A DNA stretch of 64,000 nt from Paulinella micropora (GCA_019918135.1 WBZZ01000144.1:129171-193170); one strand, 5' to 3'. Counted from the first letter of the stretch, positions 9,001-20,225 are shown. The notes: generated from the letters alone by a model not told the origin. Translations and numbers: made by a program.

Positions 9001-10018
9001 CAGTCTTTAGAATGTAAAGGTTAGTCAGCCGTTTGCCGTTCGCATCAAGTAGTTCTGTTTTATACATGATTTTGTCAGGGAATTCAACAATAACCAGATT
9101 GTATTTAATGTGATTAGCAAATGTATTAATTTCTGGTATCCCACACACATCCTTAATGACCTTTGCTTCATCGTGTAAAGCCTCGGCCATTTCCTGCTGT
9201 ATCTTTCGTCCTCGCATATTTTGCGAGTATTTTGGATGTTTTTCAATTTTTGCTTTGACTACAACGATTGCTCGTGCTAAGCATAAGTTATCGCTGTTTG
9301 TAATACAGATTACTCCTTTCTTTCTGTATATATCCAATTTGCTCAAAACCTCTAGCCTTGTCCCGCCCGTAGGCATTTTAACAGATTTCAACACAAATTT
9401 AAATTTATCAAAGTTTATTCCGTTCTCGTCCATGTAAAGACTTTCGTTGCTTTGAAATATTGCTGACAATCTTTCTAAAACTTTTTCAACCGAGATTTGA
9501 TTAACTTTGTGTAAGCCTGTTGATACTTTTCCATAGTAATCCACAAACTCAATACCTAGGCTAACCTTATCTGCGGGCAATTGTCCTTTTACAAAGTCGT
9601 TCAATACAATCTCAATAAATCTTATTACATCGCGCATCGTGAATGATCGGAAGTTGCCGTTAATCCTTACCGCATATCGGCTTTCATTTATTCCTAGTTC
9701 GTGTTCCTTGCTGTCGTCCCTTATGATATCATAATTACCATACCGCAACAAGTCTCTGTAATTTTCTTTCATCTCTTTTTTCTCTTCAATCGTAGGTAAA
9801 GGTGGTGCTATTGGTATAGCATGGTGTTCGAAATACACCGCACCTCTTACTTGGTTCAAGTAGTTTTGGGCTGTCGGTGTATCAATTTTATACCCCCTTA
9901 CCTTCGGTTTGATATATAGCACATCCCGACCCCTGACAGACTTGATTTCGTAATTTATCTTATATTCCCTTAATCTATCCAACCTGTAGACCTTGCCGTT
10001 ATACGTGTGTGTCTCCAT
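6028..10018 (-). pseudogene. polB: Element A: family-B DNA polymerase (protein-primed type), broken by several frameshifts
   Basis: Five overlapping reading-frame pieces (8879-10018, 8497-8910, 7200-8609, 6793-7203, 6028-6660) give one polymerase of about 1,330 residues. Visible motifs, in order: Cys/His clusters after the N-terminal domain (CELC, CKSCG, CRNC); Exo I YIFFDFEATQDTGEH; Exo II-like FIAHNGRGYDCQFIL; Exo III-like YCHSDVDILRKGC; Pol A DIICSLYPTVMYYDLYPSG; Pol B KLCLNSLWGKFG; Pol C ILYHDTDSVIYTT. The NSLWGKF and DTDS forms and the gene length fit the protein-primed polymerases of polintons, adintoviruses and PLVs. Frame changes lie near 8905, 8560, 7227 (one base missing before the CysCys segment), 6800 and 6700. 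Every catalytic motif is preserved, which suggests fairly recent decay or assembly indels. Element B carries no polymerase. Confidence 0.85.
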
Positions 10019-10185
10019 GTTTGATAATAGTATATCAAGGAAAATATAATTTTATAAAATTAAAATATTTGTCTGCCTCAATCGGTCGTCCCCTCGTGGC
10101 CTCGTGTGTGCCCCTATATATATAAGGACCCTCCTTGCCTTTAAATGGAAATTCAGTGGTTTCCGCAGAGAAACCTTTTTGATTA

Positions 10186-10353
10186 TCAATACTTACCATA
10201 CCCGCAACCGCAGTGGCAGTTATGTTCCATGTATCCACACATATTACATCTATCATCGTCATCTTTCTTTATTCTCTCCATATACTCTTTGCTTGGCCTT
10301 GGAGGAACTGGAGGTTTTTCTTTTTCTGCTGAAATATGTTTCTGAGACTTCAT
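10186..10353 (-). CDS. Element A: 55-aa Cys/His-rich mini-protein
   Basis: Short intact ORF starting MKSQKHISAEKEKPP and ending HCGCGYGKY. The C-terminal 25 residues contain CNMCGYMEHNCHCGC, a compact cluster of five Cys and two His that probably binds zinc. Its ATG overlaps the stop of the upstream AP2-like gene by four bases (ATGA), which supports co-expression. It has no other recognisable domain. A longer ORF in a different frame at 10035-10262 is rejected in favour of this one because of the overlap and the metal-binding pattern. Confidence 0.55.
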   Translation of the reverse strand: MKSQKHISAEKEKPPVPPRPSKEYMERIKKDDDDRCNMCGYMEHNCHCGCGYGKY

Positions 10354-10658
10354 ATGTCGCGTTTTGTTTCCATTATGTATTTCAGCACCACATCCACACT
10401 TAAAATCTTTATGCTTCTAAATTTTTTCTTTTCTTTTTTGATTATTCTTGTTTCTTTATCGTAATTAATTTTCCATTCCTCGTATTTAGGTATTATATTT
10501 TCCTCGTAATATTTCTTTGCTTCTTCCAATGCTTGCTCTTTTGATTTTTTCTTTCCGATGCAGAAACTCTTACACATAACCTTTCCTCCTTCTCTCCATT
10601 GAACTTTTACCACTGGTCTCTTTTCGTTATTCTTTACCATAACACAACCTCTGGACAT
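10350..10658 (-). CDS. Element A: AP2-like DNA-binding protein
   Basis: 102-residue ORF with an ATG at 10656-10658. The segment VVKVQWREGGKVMCKSF, followed by GKKKSKEQALEEAKKYYEE, follows the three-strand plus helix pattern of AP2-type DNA-binding domains (W.V.W...GK...K.F..... A...A). The C-terminal tail is lysine rich. AP2 domains are common in viral and mobile-element regulators and homing endonucleases; no nuclease motif is visible here. It is the last gene before element A ends and may regulate the minus-strand cluster. Confidence 0.5.
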   Translation of the reverse strand: MSRGCVMVKNNEKRPVVKVQWREGGKVMCKSFCIGKKKSKEQALEEAKKYYEENIIPKYEEWKINYDKETRIIKKEKKKFRSIKILSVDVVLKYIMETKRDI

Positions 10659-11084
10659 TCAAATCTCTGAGTGTCTTCGTTTGTCATCCTATATGTGTCT
10701 TTATTTTATTTCTTTAAATAATAATTATTTAAAGGTAGCATTTTTTCTTTCTTTTGTCTGTCTGTATTTGTTATAAATAGGAAGACGAAATAATGAATAA
10801 CGGCTCTCAGTGGAAAAACACTTCTCACACCAGAGACGGGAAAGGTAAGGTAAAAAAGCACACCAGCATAGTTTTGCTTTTTTGCTTCTGGACTACTTTC
10901 TGTTTTTCAGTGCGGACACTTGAACAACTTTTCGCAGTAAGAGAGATTTTAATGAAATTGTTGTTTTGAACTTAGAGAGAATAGGTAGCCTCAAAACTAA
11001 ATAACTGCTCTTAGTGTGGTTTCTGTGATGAAACTGCACTGAACCACTGTCTTGTAGTGGCCCCCTATACTACTTAGAACGTAG
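10659..11084. other. Right edge of element A: no gene seen
   Basis: The stretch contains a 23-base odd palindrome at 10712-10734 (arms CTTTAAATAAT) and otherwise no ORF or repeat I can support. I found no terminal inverted repeat matching the rest of element A, so the exact viral boundary is unknown. Confidence 0.4.
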
Positions 11085-11488
11085 ATTGTGAGGTGTCCAG
11101 TTCTCAAACTGATAATGTCTTTTTGTTTCGAGTTAAAAGTCATAAACGGGTAGTGTCGGGAAACTACAAAACTGATTTGGAGGCGAAAATGAATGGGAAC
11201 GGCGAAAATGACAGTCAAACATTGCGTTTCGGTCCCTTGTCCACAAATTTACCGTACAGCGTGTTTCACAGGAAATCGGGGGAAAATGTAATGTATGCAG
11301 GAAAAAGGCAATAGTCGATCTTTTCTAAAAAGATCTTTGACTTAATCGTTTGAAATCATTTCTGAACGGAATCGAAAACTAGTTAGTGAAGTCGAAACGT
11401 CGTGCAGAGGAGAATCTAATGAACTGGTCAAAAAGAGTGAATTATCAACGGCGAAGGTTTTAGCCGGTCGTTATTGTGCTTAGTCTGA
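11085..11488. mobile_element. Mariner-type MITE, 5'-truncated copy
   Basis: Direct-orientation diverged copy of the element at 54613-55208. Both share tttctgaacggaatcgaaaa, cgtcgtgcagaggagaatct and a right end tctga followed by TA. The left terminal inverted repeat is missing; homology begins at tagattgtgag. No coding capacity. Confidence 0.7.
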
Positions 11489-11689
11489 TAGCTCCCCCCC
11501 CCAGACATAGAAGTTAGGTTGAGTTGCGTACAGAATGAGTGATTAACGAACAAAATATGATGTCTCGCTAAAAAAATGTTCAAAAGGAAAAATAGATGTT
11601 GAGCACGAATCAGCTAGACTAAGGTAATTGTACATTCCCCATATAGTCGGGAGTTTGTTGTTTTTAGCCAAATGACTAGACTGTACATC

Positions 11690-12299
11690 GACGAAGCTGT
11701 AAACGCAGCAAGCGTGTTACAAACTGTCGACGCGGGAGTAGCATATGCGCGCCTAGGCAAGTGCATCCGATACCTGAAAAACCTACGAGGTTTGCGATTC
11801 AAATCTGGTACAAGATCCAGGTTGGTAGAATAAATTTCCGTATATCCGGATGCGGCGCATAAGGCCTGTATTAAAACGGGAAAATCCAGAACCTGATACG
11901 TTGTATTGGTCGGTGGAAGTCCCGTGGCTTGGCTATCTAAGCGGCAAACTAAAGTTGCGCTGTCATCGAATGACGCGGAAATCATTACTGCTAACGAAGC
12001 TCTCCGGGAAATGATGGCGGTCAGACATATTTTGCTAGAGATCGGTTTAGCGCAAAGTAAACCCGTAGATGTTTTTGAGGATAACACACAAACAATTCTC
12101 GCAGCGCAACAAGGACTTTCGGACCGCGAACTAAGCATCTACTAGTGGAACAACATTACTTAAACGAGCTTGAGAGTAGCGGAATCGTCAAGTTCCTGAA
12201 AGCAGCCACAAGCGAACAAATTGCGGACATATTGACTAAGTACCTACCAAAGATCAAATTGATTACTTGCTTGATAAATTCACGCTGCGGATGGAATAA
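11690..12299 (+). pseudogene. Copia reverse transcriptase C-terminus and RNase H relic
   Basis: Frame pieces read VLQTVDAGVAYARLGKCIRYL, then PDAAHKA.IKTGKSRT, then GGSPVAWLSKRQTKVALSSN, then AEIITANEALREMMAVRHI, then EDNTQTILAAQQGLS, ending with IVKFLKAATSEQIADILTKY. This is the connection and RNase H domain of a Ty1/copia polymerase (D of the DAAH block, the SSNDAE glutamate, the DN aspartate). At least two stops and one frameshift interrupt it. It belongs to the same family as the longer relic at 51494-53212, which shares AWLSKR, TILAA and DVLTK/DILTK. Confidence 0.8.
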
Positions 12300-13340
12300 A
12301 TAGCGGTGTCAGCAACAATCATTATATCGATTTGCGGACTTAAACATTTGTCAGAACGGGATCAACAAAATTTCCCCCTAACACATACCACTCACGCATG
12401 TTATGTAGTGTGCGACGAAAGTCATACACTTGAATGTATGAAAATATGAATGATAATGATTTAAGTAGCGGATAGGTCTTAGGCTCTGCATGAGCAGTTA
12501 GATGCATAGGCTTCGACCCTCTTTTTTTACACAGGATAGTAAAGGTTCAGGGGGAGCCAACACATTTCACAAAAAGGTTAAGTTCATAGTCGCATTGCTC
12601 TATTTGACTAATCCTTCAGTTTATTTAGATGGCTCTACCCGAGACGCAAATTCTGACAGTGACGTGCTTCCGGAAAACTCGATATCAGGTATCAAAACTT
12701 ATTTTGGATTATTTTGATACTATATCCTATTCCCGGAAGGTACTGACAAAATTTGAAATCAAATTTGCTCACGCACTTTTGATATTCATTGCTATACTAA
12801 GGTTACTTGCACATTAAGTTAGTAAGCACTGACTTGCAATAAGATCTTAATTTCTGTGTAGTAATTTTATGTTTTACTGAAGTAGCTTCCATATCGTTAC
12901 GTCACATAGTCAATGTATGTACCATCATGCGAAACTATGAAGTTCATATATGTCTCTATGTCATTGTAATAGTAATAGATCTGTAATGCATTCAGTAAAT
13001 ATTACTCACCATCAGATACGATAGTTTTCATCAATTGGAACTGTATTTCGACATTATATATATCTGTCAACATATTTCTCAGTGTAACCAAATTGACAGG
13101 CCGGGACACACAATATTATTTACCAATTCGGTAACATTACTAATTAGTTCGGTCCTTCAATGGACATACCAAAATCATTGTTAATCGTGCGAGTAACTAT
13201 ACTGCAGTACAACTAATAAAGTATTTCAGTTCTGGAAAATTCTCCAACTAGGGAAGTGACTGAGGTTGTAACTAGACTTCAAGTTCCGAAACCAAGTATT
13301 ATTAATCACGAGTCTACCTAGGGTTATGAGCGAAACTGCG
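12300..13340. other. About 1 kb without a gene
   Basis: AT-rich, no supportable ORF. It probably contains the remains of the LTR of the upstream copia relic and the 5' leader or LTR of the downstream copia element, but I could not pair LTR copies by eye. Confidence 0.4.
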
Positions 13341-13357
13341 AGGACCCGGTTGTTATC

Positions 13358-15270
13358 TTGACCCCGCAACCGGAACATCGTTTTGATGGGAAACTGGGTG
13401 GTAAGAAGTGGTTTAATGTGCTACGAGAGATCATGGTCTATCTGGAGCAGAACGACCGTCTTCAGTTTACTAATAAACTGGACAAGCTAGAAAAACATTA
13501 TTGGCAGAGAAAAGGAAGGTGTGAATTCACAACAACACGCTGAAGTCTGCCTTGGAACAGGTGCCGGACAAGGATATCAAGCAATCTGTGGACGCGCTCG
13601 AGCTGACGGATGTTGAGAAAGCGGAGATGCACAAGAGGAGATCCGAGGTATTTGGCTACCTATACGCCTGCGTGACAGGCACTGCGAAGGACTACATAGC
13701 CAACCTGGCTGATGTGAGACCCCTGGACCCTACGGCGTTGCTGGAGATTATGGATCGTCGATGGGGGCAAGTGGACACTAACTCCTTACGAGAGGAGTTT
13801 GCGTTGGTCGTCAATTTCAAATTCAATGGTCAGAAGGACCTAACTTCCCAGTTCTCTTGGTTTACAGGGAAATGTGCCTTTCTACAACGAGCTGGGAAAC
13901 CAATCGACGATGATATGCAAATTACGTTCTTGTTGAAAGCACTGGATGGGCTCCAATCATGGGCCTTGTTCGTCCATCAGGTCGAGCAAGAGGCGGTCAT
14001 GACAATGAATGAGTTCGAGAGGCGTTTCAACGTGGAGGCTAGGCTCCAAGAAACGAAGAAGCAGACGAGACCGGACCCCAACTTGTTCTACGGCAGTGGA
14101 GGCAAGGGTGGGAACCAGAATGCAAGCGACACGAATGGCCACAAGGGCGGAGCGCCACCCAACTCTCGAGGAGGGCAACAACCGAAACCGAAGGCGTGCT
14201 TCTCGTGTGGGCTCACGAACCACACATGGGCGCAATGTCGCAATGAGTGCAAGTATTCGCACAAATCGAAGGCAACGAAACACCTTGGTAAGGACTGTCG
14301 CGAACTCGCGCAACGCTACGCGAAGAAAGCGAAGGGGCTACCGGGCGGGACTCTTGGCAAGACGGGCAATTTGATGGCTCAGCAGGCAACCGGCACAACT
14401 CAAGTTCCCCAAGTTCAACCACCAGCCTTCGTCGCTCAGAAGGAGCAAACACAGCCACCACCAGGCACTGTCTACTATCATCCGGCGCCAGCATCCCTAT
14501 ACAGTATGACCGGGACACCCCCGATCCACTATGGGTATGGTCACCCTACCCTTATGAACCAGGGCAATAGGTTTATGGCGTTCCGTTCGACGTATGATCG
14601 GAAGAGTCAAGGGAGCTACCGACGGCTCATCTTCGCCGACGACCCTACGCATGCAACCAACTTGGACGATAGTTCGAGGCGGAGAAGATGTGCAGCGATG
14701 AACCTGAATGGAGTGCGGTGCTCAAGGTCGTCGAAGACCTTCGACAGACACCCGGCGATAGGTCTTTTCCTACGTGGTCAACACTACGCCACCTATCAGG
14801 AGCAGCTCAGCAGAGAGTTGAAAGGGAATGTGCCATCAATGGCGCAGAGCGTAAGTGTGGTACCGTTGTCGTTGGTGTCGGGAAATTCCAGTGTGGCTGA
14901 GGAGGAGGAGGAGAAGGTGGTAAGTGGGGTGCCGAAGGCCGCAGAGCCGGACGCACCTGCTTCTCCTACGTTGACTCCCCACCACCAACTGCCCCGTCAA
15001 GACACTGACATGGCATCGGTAAGCACAACAACCTCGACCCTTGATCGGTTGATGGAACACCTGAAGGAAAGCCAGGTGGGCGATCGGAAGGAAGTGGCGG
15101 TGACGCAACGGATGTGTGACAGCCCACCACAAACACCGGTAAAAGAACAAAAAGAGCCAGCTCCTACGGAAGAAGAAGGCCCTGAGGAAGATGGCAAGAA
15201 TGTCATGAGTGTTACCGAAGAACGGGAGCCGGGACGGCAGGAGCTACCGAGCCATGCAAGTTCCATGTGA
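13358..15270 (+). pseudogene. gag: Copia Gag polyprotein with CCHC zinc knuckle
   Basis: A 61-codon start (13358-13543: HRFDGKLGGKKWFNVLREI) and a 572-codon ORF (13552-15270) together form a UBN2/RVT-type Gag after a frameshift near 13545. The matrix/capsid-like part holds TALLEIMDRRWGQVDTNSLR and FSWFTGKCAFLQRAGKPIDD, typical of copia Gag helices. The zinc knuckle CFSCGLTNHTWAQC is canonical C-x2-C-x4-H-x4-C, followed by a basic stretch. The last 350 residues are low-complexity, Pro/Gln then acidic, longer than in most copia Gags. Codon use is GC-richer than in the neighbouring viral elements. Confidence 0.8.
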
Positions 15271-15428
15271 TGCGAGACTACTCAACATGGACCCTCATCC
15301 GCCGGACCTGACATGGTTCTGAATGAGTACGCTGGTGTTTCACCAGAGTTTGGAGATCAGGACAAGCCGGTGATATGTGTACCTGCAAGACGATTTCATG
15401 AGGTCTTCTTTCATGCGCGGCCTGGCAG

Positions 15429-15938
15429 ATGTACTTCTGGTCGATCTGCCTACACGTCGACTTTCTGGAGGAGGAATGGTGGAGGGAGATGCGGACCTGT
15501 CCGGAGTGCAGACGATGGGCTATAACGGGCGACCTACCACTCATCAGGATCAAAGAAGAATGTACGTTGCCAAGATGTAACATCACAACTTTCCTAGAAC
15601 CATGCGAAGAATGTGGGCTAGTTCTCTACTGCTGCCGTGAATGTAGGGACCAGGATAGGGATGAACACGACTACTTCTGCAACCTGATGGCCAATGGACG
15701 GGCACCTGAGAGGGTGTACAACACACGGTTCGAGGCAAGGAAAGGTTTGGCTGACGTACCCAGCTGTTTCGCGCTTGCGTCGTTACTTTACCACAAATTG
15801 TTGCGCTATAAGATATTAAATCGTTTACGACCGTTAACATGGAGTGCGAGTCCACTTCCTGTCGCGCCACCCAGTTACGGTCAGGTCGTCAAGTGGTTAC
15901 CTCCGACCCACCTCTGTGGTGGATTCCTAAGGGACTAG
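15429..15938 (+). CDS. MYND-type zinc finger ORF inside the copia element
   Basis: 169-residue ORF. Residues about 25-75 hold CPECRRW, then CTLPRC, then EPCEECGLVLYCCRECRDQ, then DRDEHDYFC. The second half follows the MYND consensus C-x2-C-x5-YC-x3-C...H-x3-C closely. MYND fingers bind proline-containing peptides in partner proteins and are not a normal part of copia polyproteins. The ORF lies between Gag and the protease-containing ORF on the same strand. It could be a transduced host exon or an accessory gene. The beginning overlaps other frames and the true start is uncertain. Confidence 0.6.
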   Translation: MYFWSICLHVDFLEEEWWREMRTCPECRRWAITGDLPLIRIKEECTLPRCNITTFLEPCEECGLVLYCCRECRDQDRDEHDYFCNLMANGRAPERVYNTRFEARKGLADVPSCFALASLLYHKLLRYKILNRLRPLTWSASPLPVAPPSYGQVVKWLPPTHLCGGFLRD

Positions 15939-15968
15939 GAAGATGCCTTATGCGGTGCCCTTACGGGA

Positions 15969-16523
15969 ATGGCGAAACCTGGAAGGCAGGAGAAGGAGGG
16001 TAAGAGTGAGCAGCGTGAAGAGCCGGAAGTGCAACGAGCATCATCATCATCATCTGCCTCATCATCGTCATCCCACCCACCACAAATGTTGCCACAACCT
16101 GCAGTACAAAACCGACCACAGTTTGTGGCGGGCTATGGGGACGCAGCGCAGAATGAGCGACTTGTGGAAGAGTGGCACGTTATGGCACTACGGGAGATAT
16201 ACGCGTCAACGACCCTACCGTGGCAAGAATTGATGCAGTTCCTGAGTGAGTATGGCGTTGGGCCCGGGGGGATAGTGGAGCCTCCGTGTCTGGAGATCGA
16301 TGCTGTCATTGCGTTAGCTAAGCGGATTAGCAGTGCAAGACAACAAGATTACAGAGAAAGAGTTGAAAGGAAGGAACAGAATCCTGGAACACCAGTGGGC
16401 CTACCCGGGGACACGCCAGAACAACGGGACTTGCAGGACTACAGGAAAGCGATATCGTACTACAACATGCTGGTTTTGACAGCCCCTACTGGCTATCGCG
16501 TGGCCTCAACCCATACCCCCTAG
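15969..16523 (+). CDS. Copia inter-domain ORF, unknown
   Basis: 184 residues with a Ser-rich low-complexity stretch (residues 26-40), then a helical region (LVEEWHVMALREIYASTTLP, DAVIALAKRISSARQQDYRE). No enzyme motif. It sits between the MYND ORF and the protease and may be part of a longer Gag-Pro linker broken by frameshifts. Confidence 0.4.
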   Translation: MAKPGRQEKEGKSEQREEPEVQRASSSSSASSSSSHPPQMLPQPAVQNRPQFVAGYGDAAQNERLVEEWHVMALREIYASTTLPWQELMQFLSEYGVGPGGIVEPPCLEIDAVIALAKRISSARQQDYRERVERKEQNPGTPVGLPGDTPEQRDLQDYRKAISYYNMLVLTAPTGYRVASTHTP

Positions 16524-16530
16524 ACACCTG

Positions 16531-16881
16531 GTGGAAACAGGGGTGAATTACACGCTACCTAGACCAATGCCAACCTTGGTGCCTCATCCAAGATGGTCTC
16601 CTGCGAGATGGGACTCATGGTGTCTAAGGCTAAACGACTCAGGTTTGATGGCATTCGATTCGCAAAAGAAAAGGAGGGATACTGAGGAGGTAGCGCGACC
16701 ACCAACCGACTGGTGTATGGACAGTGGTGCTACGTATAATCATGTACCGCACCGGACGTTACTAGAGGCAATTGTGGACGGACCTTCAGTGTCAGTACTG
16801 GGACTCAGTGGGCGTTGTGAGCTAAGGCAGAATGGGCCTACGATACTTCAAGGTTACGATGGTGCTGGTCGACGAGGATAA
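16531..16881 (+). pseudogene. Copia aspartic protease
   Basis: Residues 60-100 read DWCMDSGATYNHVPHRTLLE. The D-S-G-A catalytic loop with upstream W and downstream H is the copia retropepsin active site. A hydrophobic strand with SVLGLSGRC follows. The frame breaks at 16881, after which protease C-terminal and linker sequence continues in other frames to about 17090. Confidence 0.75.
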
Positions 16882-17154
16882 CTACCTCTAGTTCAGTGTT
16901 ACGTCACACTGACGATTGACTGCGTTCTGATCTCCATGGGGCAGCTGCAAACGGAAGGATACACGATAGTGGCACAAGGTGCTGGGTTCTTCCTGACGAA
17001 ACGGGAGTGTACCTGCTTTTCGGAGTCGGAAAAGGTTCTGGTTGGAGACCTGGACCCGCGCAACTACAGATATAAGTTTAGGCAATAAATTGGACAACAG
17101 GCAGACCGGCCTATCGCACTTTGGGCAATACCGCCGAGAGCAAGGAAAGAAAGA

Positions 17155-18140
17155 GTGAAGGTGGATGCACGTCTGCTTCATGAGAAGTATGGACACTTTG
17201 GGAGAGACGTGGAGGAAAGACTGGCGGAATGCAATAATTGGGAGCTGGTTCATGTGAAGGAGGCAGATGAGAAGGGAGAGATGTGTTACCTGTCCTCTGT
17301 CTGGCTCAAGGAAGAAGCCTACCTACAAGTGAGCACATCTTACACGAATGGGGAGAGCTGGGGAAGGGATAAGTGTGGATGCAAGTGGGAGATTCCCTTC
17401 GCCTATCTCTGGGGGTTTCTACTACTTTCAAGGATTCACAGACGACTACACTGGTTGTATTTTCCCTTTTCTTCAAAAGACCCTAGGTGAGTGTCTACAA
17501 ACTTAAGTGTGTGGCTGCACTACATTTGACTCAAGCTGGTGCGAGACTTAAGAAATTGCGCTCAGACGGCGAGTGGGTGTCGGGATTGTGCAAAGATTGG
17601 CTACGCATGAATGGGGTGCTACCGATGAGGTCATTCTATGACCCCAACAAGAATGCCATAGCAGAGTCAACGCAACGGCTGGTCTTCACGGTGGCAAGGA
17701 AGACAATGACAGCAAGGTGTGTGCCCTACATTCTACTAGGCTATGCACTACTCAACGCATGCCACATCATCAACTCTATCCCACTACAGGGACACAAACA
17801 GGCAAGGTACACAGAGTTTTTCAACCGACCTGTGCCCCCAGAGGCAGTGCTTCATGTCTTTGGTTGCTTGGCCTACCGTCATCTGGGGTTGACGAAGAAG
17901 TCGTCGACAACCTCTGAGTTGGCAGTCTACCTGGGACCTTGCTTGGAGTCCTCATCGCATTATGTGTGGTCGAGTGGGAAGAGACGTGTTGTGGAGGCGA
18001 AACATTGTGATTTCGTGGATAATGTGGCGGGCTGGCCAAAATTGTACCCAAAAGGAGCCCACGCCTCATTGCTCCCCAGTCAGCACGTTGCAAACGATCT
18101 GATGAAACGTAATGCCGGTTTTGACTGGAAGCTCTGCTAG
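17155..18140 (+). pseudogene. Copia GAG-pre-integrase and integrase core
   Basis: The first piece (17155-17490) starts with the pre-integrase block LLHEKYGHFG, the histidine of the zinc domain. The second (17487-18140) contains KLRSDGEWVSG (second catalytic Asp region), SFYDPNKNAIAESTQRLVF (catalytic Glu in N-A-I-A-E), then HVFGCLAYRHLG, VYLGP and the C-terminal strand KRRVVEAKHCDFVD. This is a Ty1/copia DDE integrase with a frame break near 17480. The sequence then enters the Lys/Glu-rich linker that the DIRS-like insertion interrupts. Confidence 0.8.
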
Positions 18141-18284
18141 GACCTCAGGAGTGGAGTCTACTCAACCATTTGGAGCAGCTCTTCGATAAGCCTTCGAATG
18201 GTAAAGAGAAGAAAGAAGAAGAAAGGCTTAAGCAGCAACTCCAATTTTTGGAAAATCCTGCCACTGTGGATGAGCCGGACACAG

Positions 18285-18359
18285 TTTTGCTGCGCAAGCT
18301 TGCAAAAACCTCATTTCACAGCACACACAACATGAGCTTCTCCCCTCTCTCCTAGGTCT
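18285..18359 (+). repeat. R1 repeat, copy 1
   Basis: About 72 bp, from ttttgctgcgcaagcttgc to ctctcctaggtc, repeated in direct orientation at 18963-19035. The two copies bracket the R2 pair. Probably part of the split terminal repeat system of the DIRS-like element. Confidence 0.75.
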
Positions 18360-18584
18360 TGGTTTTAAAAAGCACAAGACCTAGATGGTGCATGTCGTTA
18401 TATGTATGATGATGTACGTGAATATGTGTGAATATGCTTGAAGATGGTAGGCATGAGGCGTGATTATGCTATAATGATGTACACGTGTGTGGTGTAATGT
18501 GTGTGTGTATTTTGCTTTCCACCCTTTTCTCACCACCACCACCCAAGCGAAAAGACATGTAAAAAGATGGGTGAGTGGGTGGAA

Positions 18585-18955
18585 TTATTAAAAAAATTAC
18601 CGGAAAATTTGCTCTAAGCACTTTTGTGCTAGAGCGAAAAATCAAACCTGAGGGTGAAGGGGTTGTCTTTGTAATGTTCAAAATTTTGTAGCGGGAACTA
18701 TTATAGTTCCCGCTTAATTTATTACCGTAATTAACACTGCAGCGTTCACTTTTCAGTCTCCCTTACGGCCCACCCACTGATATTTGTGAATGTGCTAGAG
18801 CGAAAAATCAAACCTGAGGGTGAAGGGGTTGTCTTTGTAATGTTCAAAATTTGGAGCGGGAACTATTATAGTTCCCACTTAATTTATGACCGTAATTAAC
18901 ACTGCAGCGTTCACTTTTCAGTCTCCCTTACGGCCCACCCACTGATATTTGTGAA
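18585..18955 (+). repeat. R2 tandem pair with two hairpin-forming segments
   Basis: Two near-identical direct copies (about 18626-18788 and 18790-18955) of a unit of about 165 bp. A third, direct copy lies at 24951-25164. Each unit holds a perfect palindrome (gcgggaac - tatta - gttcccgc) in copy 1 and a variant in copy 2. Copy 1 and copy 3 are preceded by gctctaagcac/gtgctagagc, another hairpin. The copies lie at both ends of the DIRS-like element. Confidence 0.8.
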
Positions 18956-18962
18956 ATGACGC

Positions 18963-19035
18963 TTTTGCTGCGCAAGCTTGCAAAAACCTCATTTCACAGC
19001 ACACACAACATGAGCTTCTCCCCTCTCTCCTAGGT
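18963..19035 (+). repeat. R1 repeat, copy 2
   Basis: Direct copy of 18285-18359, immediately following the second R2 unit. Confidence 0.75.
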
Positions 19036-20225
19036 CCAGTAAAGACCTCTGACTGCAAATACCAAATTTTTCCGATCTTCCCAGTCTGATTGCCTTATTT
19101 TTACCGAATCATACCAGAATCATTAGGCAAAAAGGAAGTACTTTACAGGATATAGGCGATCTCAACGTAACGGCGGTTCTGCAAACGTAACGGCGGTCTG
19201 CTGACTTAAGACTTTTGGTGCATCTTGCATAACTTTCCTTTATGGGAGTGTTATGTGGTCGAACGACTGCTTCACCAGCAGTATCGCTGCGCTTTCCAGT
19301 GCGACCTTGTTACTACAGTCACTGCATGTGTGCTGTAGGTCCGCATAGCAGAGGGGGGGCTGTCCTCTTTCGCAGAGCCACCAGATCCATACCGACCTCA
19401 GCCTCCACAACAATTGTGTGTCTCCGTCTCTGTCGTATCGCTGTCTACTATGAGCCTATATTTTGGGTTTCGTCTCTTTTTCCTTGTGTCTGTTTGTCAG
19501 TGTGCATGTCTACGTGAGTGTAGCTCTCTAATTTAATTATTCTAGTTGGGTTTGTATCCTTCTTGATGTCAAAATGCGCAGATTTGTGTGCAGTTGTTGT
19601 GTGATTGATAATAACTCCGATGTCAAGTCGCTGGAAGTCGAATACATGTATCATAGTGTCCTTACCATCGTAAGTTGTTGTAGTAAGAATGATAATTAAT
19701 AGTATGTAGCTGTCGTTTTATGTTGTAATGTTTAGCGTTATCTTGCAAACAATTGCATGTTTTTTCGAAATGCTGTCAGCACCTTCGTTTCTGGTGTTGA
19801 TTCTCTTATGATATGTATGTAAGGAAATATTGATAGTATCAAACCGACGCAGCACCCGTTTTTCTATGATCGACCCATGTGCCGGTCTCTGTTATGTTTG
19901 TAAAATGTGTTTAGCTACAAAGTAGGGGACTGTATATGACTTTCTTTTGCAAAGGTTGACACTTGGCACACAATACTACTCTATCAGTTACAGTAGCAGG
20001 TGGTAGTGCTTATACAATAGTATCTATAGGCAGAGTTACAGTTTTACATCATATCGTCCCAACACGATCTAAATCCACAAGCTGTATGTCAATCTAGTGT
20101 GTTTCCAAATCAATATTTACTAAAAAAATGTTTTTGCTCTTCCCAATGCAGACAATACTGTGCACCATCATTAACTGACACGTGATAGTCATAAAAAACC
20201 CGCTTTCGCGTAAGAGAGGGTCGAT
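19036..20225. other. 1.2 kb without a gene, 3' region of the DIRS-like element
   Basis: No supportable ORF. It contains a short direct repeat (acgtaacggcggt twice at about 19165-19197) and otherwise unstructured AT-rich sequence. It lies downstream of the recombinase on the minus strand. Confidence 0.4.

Noticed and set aside
10035-10262. 75-aa minus-strand ORF MTMIDVICVDTWN...
   Set aside because: Overlaps in another frame a Cys-rich mini-gene that has an ATGA overlap with its upstream gene and a better coding pattern.
11614-12138. 174-aa minus-strand ORF
   Set aside because: Antisense of a copia RNase H relic.
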